Shown: positions 54,995 to 61,731 of the stretch, one piece after another
Layout: every line of letters starts with the position of its first letter
Position numbering within the stretch: the first letter of the stretch is position 1
Origin: Thiodiazotropha sp040507035
GTDB lineage: Bacteria > Pseudomonadota > Gammaproteobacteria > Chromatiales > Chromatiaceae
DNA length: 64,000 nt
Direction of reading: 5' to 3'
NCBI GenBank assembly: GCA_040507035.1
Contig: JBEVVR010000053.1
Span: 23,933 to 87,932, forward strand
Made by a program: the position numbers and the translations under genes
Notes under the pieces: generated by a model
Seen by the model: only the letters and a program-made list of their open reading frames with translations
Told to the model about the DNA's origin: nothing
Databases searched by the model: none

Positions 54995-55573
54995 ATGGAA
55001 GTCATCCCAACAAAGATTCCAGACGTGTTGTTACTAAAACCACAGCGTTTTGGCGATCAGCGTGGCTGGTTTATGGAGAGCTGGCAGGCTGAACGCTACA
55101 AACAGCTGGGCGTATCGGCTGATTTTGTCCAGGATAATCAGGCGTATTCTCAGCAAGGGGTATTACGCGGCCTGCATATTCAGAACCCGTTTGGACAGGG
55201 TAAGCTGGTACAGGTGATTCGAGGTGAGGTGTTTGACGTTGCCGTGGATGTGCGTCGAGGATCTCCTTGGTTCGGTCAATGGGTTGGTCTCCACCTGTCT
55301 GAAGATAACCATCACCAACTCTATGTACCGGTCGGGTTTGCCCATGGCTACTTTGTCCTCAGCGAGGATGCGATCTTTAGCTATAAATGCACAGACTACT
55401 ATCATCCGGAAACCCAGTTTTCAATCCGTTGGGATGATCCCCAAATAGGCATCGACTGGCCCGGTGGACTGACACCGATCCTTGCGGAAAAAGATCGTGA
55501 TGCACCACTGCTGAGCGAGATCACGGTTGAGCAGCTGCCGGTCTATCAATCTGAGGGAGATGGATCCCCATGA
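54995..55573 (+). CDS. rfbC: dTDP-4-dehydrorhamnose 3,5-epimerase
   Basis: Third step of dTDP-L-rhamnose synthesis; cupin fold. 192 residues with RGWFMESW, QDNQAYSQQGVLRGLHIQ (catalytic His) and GFAHGYFVLSEDAIFSYKCT. Its stop overlaps rfbD by 4 nt (ATGA). Confidence 0.96.
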   Translation: MEVIPTKIPDVLLLKPQRFGDQRGWFMESWQAERYKQLGVSADFVQDNQAYSQQGVLRGLHIQNPFGQGKLVQVIRGEVFDVAVDVRRGSPWFGQWVGLHLSEDNHHQLYVPVGFAHGYFVLSEDAIFSYKCTDYYHPETQFSIRWDDPQIGIDWPGGLTPILAEKDRDAPLLSEITVEQLPVYQSEGDGSP

Positions 55574-56469
55574 CAGGTGCTCCGCCGAAGTTTCTCCTCC
55601 TCGGAAGTGATGGCCAGGTTGGCCGTGAGCTGCAGCGTACACTGGGGATTATCGGTACGGTGATTCCCACAACGCTCGACGCAGGCGAAGGTATGCGCCT
55701 CGATCTACTGGATACCAAGGCAATCATCTCGACAGTGAAGCAGGTGCAACCTGACTACATCATCAATGCGGCAGCCCATACCGCAGTGGATAAAGCAGAG
55801 ACCGAGGTTGAACTCTCTCGTCAACTGAATGCCGATGTACCTGAATTGCTCGGGCAACTGGCCCTTGAACTGGGTGCCACGGTAATCCACTACTCCACCG
55901 ATTTCGTCTTTTCCGGTGATAGCGACCGGCCCTACCGGGAAGAGGATGAACCCGATCCGCTCAGTGTCTATGGAAAAACCAAGTTGGAGGGCGAACAGCG
56001 ACTGCTGGCCACTGGAGCCAACGCCTTGGTGCTTCGGACCAGCTGGGTATATGGCAACCATGGCCACAATTTCATGCTGACCATGATGCGTCTGTTCCGG
56101 GAGAAGGGACAACTCTCCGTGGTGGACGACCAGATCGGCGCGCCAACCTGGAGCCGTATGGTTGCAGAGGCAAGCGCACAAATCGTACATAAACTCCCCA
56201 TGCTTTCACCTGATTCACCGTCACCCTACGGGCTCTACCACCTGACAGCTGCCGGTGAGACCAGCTGGTATGGCTTTGCTTCGTCCATATTGGAGCTGAT
56301 GGGGGAGAGTTGTTCTATTTCACCGATTGCTACAGCAGACTATCCCACTCCGGCGAAACGACCGGCCTATTCTGTTCTCGATAACAGTAAGCTGCAGCAG
56401 ACATTCGGTCTGCTGCTGCCGGACTGGGGGACCTCATTGCGACAATGCATTGCGGACCGGACAACCTGA
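55570..56469 (+). CDS. rfbD: dTDP-4-dehydrorhamnose reductase
   Basis: Last step, giving dTDP-L-rhamnose with NAD(P)H. 299 residues; cofactor loop LGSDGQVGRELQR, NAAAHTAVDKAETE, STDFVFSGD and YGKTKLEGEQ (catalytic Tyr and Lys), RTSWVYGNHGHNF. Last gene of rfbBACD; a 211-nt spacer without recognisable features follows. Confidence 0.96.
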   Translation: MTGAPPKFLLLGSDGQVGRELQRTLGIIGTVIPTTLDAGEGMRLDLLDTKAIISTVKQVQPDYIINAAAHTAVDKAETEVELSRQLNADVPELLGQLALELGATVIHYSTDFVFSGDSDRPYREEDEPDPLSVYGKTKLEGEQRLLATGANALVLRTSWVYGNHGHNFMLTMMRLFREKGQLSVVDDQIGAPTWSRMVAEASAQIVHKLPMLSPDSPSPYGLYHLTAAGETSWYGFASSILELMGESCSISPIATADYPTPAKRPAYSVLDNSKLQQTFGLLLPDWGTSLRQCIADRTT

Positions 56470-56680
56470 TCTGTTATAGAGTGGGTAGGACGCAACCTTG
56501 TGTACTTATCTTTCAATTATTGGTAGATTGGTTAAATATCTCATGAATTTCAGTGCTTTAGTCTCCTAATCCAGGATACTCCAGATCTTTGCTAGGGATT
56601 GCCCGCTGTCGTTATGTCATGAGACAATATGGTTGGCTGACGCAGCATGGAAACCACAACTTCTAGGAATATTTATACGG

Positions 56681-57664
56681 ATGTATGAGAAGTTTTACGG
56701 ATTAACCGAGAAGCCATTCAGTTTACTCCCGGATCCTGACTTTTTAGTTCTTGGTAAAAAACACAGTGCTGCCTATACAGCATTGGAGTACGGCTTGCTC
56801 AGCCAGGCCGGTTTTACCGTGGTTACCGGTGAAGTCGGCAGTGGTAAGACGACCTTGATTCGCCACCTGCTCAATCAGGTTGAAGAAGACGTCACAGTCG
56901 GTCTCGTTAGCAGTAGTCATCAGGAGATGGGTGAACTGCTTCAATGGCTGTTGTTTGCCTTCAATCTCGATTACACGGAAACCCAAAAGGTCGGTCTCTA
57001 CGATATTTTTACCAAGTTTCTTATCGATCAATATGCCGACAATAGGCGTACGGTATTGATCATAGATGAGGCACAAAATCTACAGGCAGGGGTGCTGGAA
57101 GAGTTGCGTCTTCTGTCCAATATCAATGCCGACAAACACCAAGTGTTACAGATAATCCTGGTGGGGCAGCCGCAGCTTCGTGCATTGCTTACGCACAGGG
57201 ATCTGCTCCAGTTTCAGCAGCGCATATCGGTGGATTACCATCTGCAAGGGCTCGATGAGGATGAGACTCGCTTCTATATCTTTCAGCGGCTCACCATAGC
57301 CGGTCGCAAGGATCCGCTTTTTACCCGCAATGCGATAACCCTAATCTACCAGGCCAGCGAGGGTATTCCGCGAATTATCAATACCATTTGCGATACTTCA
57401 TTAGTCTACGGTTTTGCCGATCAGAAAACACTATTGGATAGTGCGCTGGTGGCCAAGGTCCTGAAGGATAAATTTGAAGCCGTCGCTAATCAAACAGGGG
57501 TAGTTGAAGATAGCACTGGAGCGCATGCTATTTACCCCTATAATCAAGAATCTTCCCAAGATCCAGAAAGAAAACAGGAAGTCAATAAGAGAGGGCATTC
57601 AGTTACTAACTTCAATCGTGAGGCGGCAAAGCTGATGTTTAAAAAATATAACAACGAAAAATAG
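56681..57664 (+). CDS. ExeA/GspA-type AAA ATPase
   Basis: ATG 56681 gives 327 residues starting MYEKFYGLTEKPFSLLPDPD, the standard family start; an upstream in-frame start (56633) is less likely. Walker A GEVGSGKTT at 50-58, Walker B VLIIDEAQNL at about 125-134, and ASEGIPRIINTICD. The tail after about residue 275 is polar and disordered. It corresponds in position and motif spacing to the ATPase part of the fusion at 23173 but has no OmpA domain. ATPases of this type recur in exosortase/EPS loci. Confidence 0.9.
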   Translation: MYEKFYGLTEKPFSLLPDPDFLVLGKKHSAAYTALEYGLLSQAGFTVVTGEVGSGKTTLIRHLLNQVEEDVTVGLVSSSHQEMGELLQWLLFAFNLDYTETQKVGLYDIFTKFLIDQYADNRRTVLIIDEAQNLQAGVLEELRLLSNINADKHQVLQIILVGQPQLRALLTHRDLLQFQQRISVDYHLQGLDEDETRFYIFQRLTIAGRKDPLFTRNAITLIYQASEGIPRIINTICDTSLVYGFADQKTLLDSALVAKVLKDKFEAVANQTGVVEDSTGAHAIYPYNQESSQDPERKQEVNKRGHSVTNFNREAAKLMFKKYNNEK

Positions 57665-57702
57665 TAGTGCCGAGTTAGAGCTATAGACTGTGTGCCGCCT
57701 TT

Positions 57703-58395
57703 TCATGGCCGAGTCTGATCTTCTATAGGTACTATACCTCCTGGAAATAATCGCTCTGCATTTTCTATTGCAAATTTGAGCAAAATGTTTGTACCACGAA
57801 GTTTATACTTTGAGCAGATATTATTGCGATGATTCTGAACTGTTCTGTAACTTATATTAAGCTCCCTGCCTATTTGCTTACTGGTTTTTCCTTGATGCAT
57901 TAGATACAGAATGCGTCTTTCCTGACTCGTCAGTAGCGAAATATCCAGTTCTGCCTTCGATAAACTGCTGCTGGCATTTTTCAGGGTAAAATCATTTTCC
58001 TGAGCACCGACAGAGTTGCTAATGAAAACACCTCCGGCTTCTACAGAGTTGATGCAGTCGCAAATCAGTTTTTCGTCATCGGATTTCACGATGTATCCAC
58101 TTGCACCCAGGTCTAACGCGCGTTTTACAAACGAATGTTCGTTATGCATGCTTATAACAATAAACTTCGTTTCTTGAAAAAGATGACTGCAAGCCTTAAG
58201 TATCTCGAATCCCGATCCATCAGGTAACTCGATGTCTGTTATAACAAGATTTGGATGTTCCCTGTTTATGGTCTGGATGCCTGATTCACTTGTGGTGAAT
58301 AATGTTACATCGGGATAACCACAGTAATTAAGCAGTGGTTTAAGACTTTTACCAATTAAGGGATGGTCGTCGATAACAACGGCTTTCTTTTTCAT
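57703..58395 (-). CDS. NarL/FixJ-family response regulator
   Basis: 230 residues: receiver domain with acidic pocket IDDHP, phosphorylated D54 (VITDIELPDGSG) and K104 (YIVKSDDE). A LuxR-type helix-turn-helix at about 152-210 has LTSQERRILYLMHQGKTSKQ and ISYRTVQNHRNNICSKYKL. It starts 3 nt after the kinase stop, so they form one operon. Candidate controller of the nearby EPS or PEP-CTERM genes, by proximity only. Confidence 0.93.
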   Translation of the reverse strand: MKKKAVVIDDHPLIGKSLKPLLNYCGYPDVTLFTTSESGIQTINREHPNLVITDIELPDGSGFEILKACSHLFQETKFIVISMHNEHSFVKRALDLGASGYIVKSDDEKLICDCINSVEAGGVFISNSVGAQENDFTLKNASSSLSKAELDISLLTSQERRILYLMHQGKTSKQIGRELNISYRTVQNHRNNICSKYKLRGTNILLKFAIENAERLFPGGIVPIEDQTRP

Positions 58396-58398
58396 CGG

Positions 58399-60207
58399 TC
58401 AACTATACTCAGGAAGTGGGAGGCCTATTTTTACTGCGGTTCCATCAGACGGCTCTATCATAAAAAAGCCACCAAGGCATTCAATGCTGTCCTTGATCAT
58501 GCGTAGTCCGAAGCCGGTTTCGTCGTTGTATTCATTAAAGCCTGTGCCATCATCCTTGATCAGCAAAACAGCCTGTTGGTTATCTTTTACCGTCTCTATA
58601 TAAAAACGGATCATAACTTCTGTCGCTGCGGAATGTTTGATGATATTGTTAAGACACTCCTGCAAAGAATGGAAAAGTTCATTTTCAATATTTCTCGGTA
58701 GCTCGATATTTTCAATTGCCGCCATGCACTCGATGGGCGAATTAATGAATGTGTTTTGTATGAGCCTTTCTGCGGCTCGTGAGAAACCAAGCTGCTCGAG
58801 ATGAAAGGGATGGATGAGATGTGAGATATCTCTAACCTTCTCGATTACCTTGTCTACCTGTGCCACAAGGCCGCTTTTTTCGTCTGAAGGCTGTATTTTT
58901 TTGAGCTGATTCTCTATCAGCAGTAAATCATGGCTGACGCCATCATGGAGCAGTCTTCCAAGGCGACTTCTCTCTTTTTCCTCGACTGACATTAAGGTAT
59001 TGTAGAATCGTTTTTGGTCTTCCTGTTTTTCAATCCCGATTCTGATGTTTTCCAGTCGGATGCGATTGATTCTGTCAGCAAGACCGATGGATAGCAAAAG
59101 GGCCTCAAACACAATCGCAAGTTCCATCATGTGTTTGACCCAAAAGCCAGTTTCAATAACTCCATTTTGATGCAATAAGGCAAGGCTGATTGCGGAGAAC
59201 AATACGGTATAGCTGACTGACATATATGCTGCCGATCTATCGCCAGCTATAGTCCTTTTCAGCGATATATATAACACCATCAGCATGTTGATGGACGATA
59301 ATAGATGTAGCGTATTTTGCGCAATAATATAGTTATCCAGTAACAGCAAAAACAAACTGGCGAGTGGAGATATCGCGAATATAGTCATAAACTTTGCCAG
59401 CTTTGGAGCGAACTTTCTAAGTGAAAGGTATTGAATGGAAAATAACGGTAAAAATAGATTGGTTATGGCTATGGCAATAAGCGCAATGATTGTAGTGCTG
59501 CCATCCAGTCCAGGCCACAGGTATTGTTGGCCCAAACCTGTAACCCCCAATTGTACAAAAGAGAAGGCCAGGATGTAGGCAACGTATAAGAAGTAACTCG
59601 AATCCCGTATGAACAGATAGAGAAAAAAATTGCTGACTACAAGGACAAAGATAGCGCTAAATACCGCGCTGTAGTAGCTGTTGCTTTGGTCAATTTCCTT
59701 TTTCAGCGTTGATTCAGAGACAAGCTTCAGTGGAAAGACAAATTCACCGTAAGAGTTAATTCTTGCATAAACATCAGGTGTAGGTGACATTCCGAGTGGA
59801 ATAGTCGGAACCCTAAACTCAACAGGCCAATTACTAAAGACAGTATCGTCGCCCACCCGATAGGATTTCCATGAATCGCTGCCATCATCTCTTATATAGA
59901 CATCGACCTCATCAATATTTGGAAAATCAATCTGCAGATACCAGGATTCTTCCGAGTCCATCTTTTCCAAGGGCAACACGATATGCGCCCAAATGCCATC
60001 TATATTTGGATATGTTGTGGGACTTGTTGAGAACTTATCTTTAGGTGAAGAGCTAATGGTCTCTATCGTTGGTGTGGTCAAATCATCATTCCAATAGGAA
60101 ATACTGGGTTCAATCACAGATTCTTTCGCGAGAGCTTGCATCGAAGAAGCGACCAAAACAAACCACAGGAAGACGGTCGCCCGAATATAACCTCTAAAAA
60201 TCAACAT
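58399..60207 (-). CDS. Sensor histidine kinase with 7TM-DISM sensor
   Basis: 602 residues. Signal peptide (cut near MQALA), periplasmic 7TMR-DISMED2-type sugar-binding-like domain (about 30-185), seven transmembrane helices (about 190-390), HisKA_3 dimerisation domain with the phosphorylated His in RLGRLLHDGVSHDLL, and HATPase domain (HSLQECLNNIIKHSA, LLIKDDGTGFNEY). Such kinases sense extracellular ligands, often carbohydrate-related. Partner of the regulator at 57703. Confidence 0.92.
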   Translation of the reverse strand: MLIFRGYIRATVFLWFVLVASSMQALAKESVIEPSISYWNDDLTTPTIETISSSPKDKFSTSPTTYPNIDGIWAHIVLPLEKMDSEESWYLQIDFPNIDEVDVYIRDDGSDSWKSYRVGDDTVFSNWPVEFRVPTIPLGMSPTPDVYARINSYGEFVFPLKLVSESTLKKEIDQSNSYYSAVFSAIFVLVVSNFFLYLFIRDSSYFLYVAYILAFSFVQLGVTGLGQQYLWPGLDGSTTIIALIAIAITNLFLPLFSIQYLSLRKFAPKLAKFMTIFAISPLASLFLLLLDNYIIAQNTLHLLSSINMLMVLYISLKRTIAGDRSAAYMSVSYTVLFSAISLALLHQNGVIETGFWVKHMMELAIVFEALLLSIGLADRINRIRLENIRIGIEKQEDQKRFYNTLMSVEEKERSRLGRLLHDGVSHDLLLIENQLKKIQPSDEKSGLVAQVDKVIEKVRDISHLIHPFHLEQLGFSRAAERLIQNTFINSPIECMAAIENIELPRNIENELFHSLQECLNNIIKHSAATEVMIRFYIETVKDNQQAVLLIKDDGTGFNEYNDETGFGLRMIKDSIECLGGFFMIEPSDGTAVKIGLPLPEYS

Positions 60208-60351
60208 GATATATCTTACATAAAGTGTATTATCCAGTTACCTCCTTGCATCTGGCGGCTTGTAGAACGAAATATACAAGATCTAGAGAATCTCCCAGTT
60301 CTTAGGAAAAGAATGACTGGAATCGAGTAAAACTCAGCCAGGCAAGATCTG

Positions 60352-60441
60352 ATTAATTCGTCATTCCGGCGAATGCCGGAATCTATGTGCCTGGTTTTTC
60401 TGGATCCCGGTATATGCCGAGATGAAGAAAAGCGAATTAAT
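60352..60441. repeat. Palindromic intergenic repeat (REP/MITE-like)
   Basis: Core ATTCCGGC-GAAT-GCCGGAAT (60363-60382) is the well-known 'CGTCATTCCGGCGAA..' type of dispersed bacterial repeat. A degenerate second arm (CTGGATCCCGG..GCCGAGATGA, about 60400-60425) follows. Both are enclosed by a 9-bp inverted repeat ATTAATTCG/CGAATTAAT at 60352-60360 and 60433-60441. No coding capacity. Confidence 0.65.
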
Positions 60442-60835
60442 TAGAGGTTCCCTAGTGGTTACATAGACTTTATACAAGCTTGGCTTGCTTTTCCAGTATC
60501 TACGCCCATCACCAATACATATTTTCCTATGTGTAACTACCAATACTTATAGGTTGCTCACCATATCTGGCGCCTCTAGATTGCATTGTAACAATGCTGT
60601 CAAAGGTGGCGATTCGATATTACCTAAAAAATTATTTGATATGAGTACTTGTGCTTATTGATCAGGTTACCTCTAGGCCCATAATATAAAATGGGAAAAA
60701 GCCTTCCATCTATAGCCACATGTAAGACATCAATCCTCGCAACTCGTTAGACATCAATTCTAATCCCTGCAAAATCTGTCGAGATAATTTACAACGCGAC
60801 ACAATTAAAAAAATAAAGCGTTGTTTTAATGCGTA

Positions 60836-60851
60836 TGGCACGAGCTTTGCT
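60836..60851 (+). promoter_or_regulatory. Sigma-54 (RpoN) promoter
   Basis: TGGCACG-AGCT-TTGCT matches the -24/-12 consensus TGGCACGNNNNTTGCW at every defined position; the GG and GC are 12 nt apart. Transcription would begin near 60862, running into the ORF at 60923 and the PEP-CTERM gene at 61101. An enhancer-binding activator is needed; none is encoded in this window. PEP-CTERM genes in other bacteria are known to be driven by sigma-54 with PrsR-type activators. Confidence 0.75.
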
Positions 60852-60922
60852 TTTCACTGTTAACAACCGTTTTTATTGTTTTGTAGTAATGCCTACAAAA
60901 ATAAATTAGGAACATACAGCAA

Positions 60923-61027
60923 ATGAAAGCTTGGGATATTGATTTAAGTACTCGTGCTCATATTGACACAACTAGGATTCCTACAAAACCTATCCAGTAC
61001 TTTTTAAAACCATCCAGGGCGTTTTGA
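60923..61027 (+). CDS. Possible 34-residue leader peptide/small ORF
   Basis: ATG to TGA in the transcript expected from the sigma-54 promoter, with AGGAAC about 10 nt upstream. It encodes MKAWDIDLSTRAHIDTTRI... ending SRAF. No homologue known to me. It may be translated or just chance in a 240-nt leader. Confidence 0.3.
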   Translation: MKAWDIDLSTRAHIDTTRIPTKPIQYFLKPSRAF

Positions 61028-61100
61028 ACAACAAACACAATCATCAAGAAATATCTGCACAGCAAGATAGTTTTATATATGTTTACTGGAAATAGTTAAT

Positions 61101-61661
61101 ATGAAATTCATCAAAATCACTTCCAAAATTATTTTATTGCTATGGGTCTCAACTAACATAGCAACCGCCAACCCAATCTATTATGAACTGACAGATTATG
61201 GTGGCGGCAGCTATGAATACCAATACACAGTCGATAATCAGACCCTCTCGTCGATTGAGGAATTCACCATCTGGTTCGATCTTGGTTTATACGACAATCT
61301 GGCCATCAGCGGCAGCCCAAATTTGGACTGGGATGGCTTAGCTATTCAGCCAGATCCGCTGCTGCCTGATGACGGCTTTGCCGACTGGCTAAGCTATGGA
61401 TTGACCATCAATCCTGGAGAAGTACTTGATGGATTTAGTGTCACGTTCGATTGGCTCGGTAGCGGGACACCAGGAGAACAGTCCTTCGAGATCATCAATC
61501 CCTTGGATTTTAGTGCATTGAGTAGTGGTTTCACACAGACCGCTTCAACAGCGCCACCCACTTCTGTCCCTGAGCCCGATACATGGGTGCTTATGGTGAT
61601 AGGTTTACTCTTTCTTGGCATTGGACGACTAAGAAAAACATCAAACAGACTCTTTTTATAA
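61101..61661 (+). CDS. PEP-CTERM sorting domain protein
   Basis: 186 residues. Signal peptide 1-23 (cut after ATA), a compact beta-type domain (NPIYYELTDYGGGSYEY, WFDLGLYDN, DDGFADWLS), a short Thr/Pro spacer, then the sorting signal: VPEPD at 156-160, a hydrophobic helix (WVLMVIGLLFLGIG) and the basic tail RLRKTSNR. Exported and then processed by the exosortase at 48720; likely ends in the extracellular matrix. Very similar to the first 182 residues of the next gene. Confidence 0.92.
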   Translation: MKFIKITSKIILLLWVSTNIATANPIYYELTDYGGGSYEYQYTVDNQTLSSIEEFTIWFDLGLYDNLAISGSPNLDWDGLAIQPDPLLPDDGFADWLSYGLTINPGEVLDGFSVTFDWLGSGTPGEQSFEIINPLDFSALSSGFTQTASTAPPTSVPEPDTWVLMVIGLLFLGIGRLRKTSNRLFL

Positions 61662-61731
61662 AAATTTCATCAAATTGAAACATCTCAGGATATTCCAGAT
61701 TTTATACACTCAAGGTCGGGGGACTTTGTAA

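Larger units (their letters stand above)
60208..61100. other. Long intergenic region upstream of the PEP-CTERM genes
   Basis: 893 nt. Contents: promoter area of the kinase (-), a dispersed palindromic repeat (60352-60441), a consensus sigma-54 promoter (60836-60851), a 34-codon ORF (60923-61027) and the leader of the PEP-CTERM gene. No tRNA-like or other RNA gene is recognised. Confidence 0.6.
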
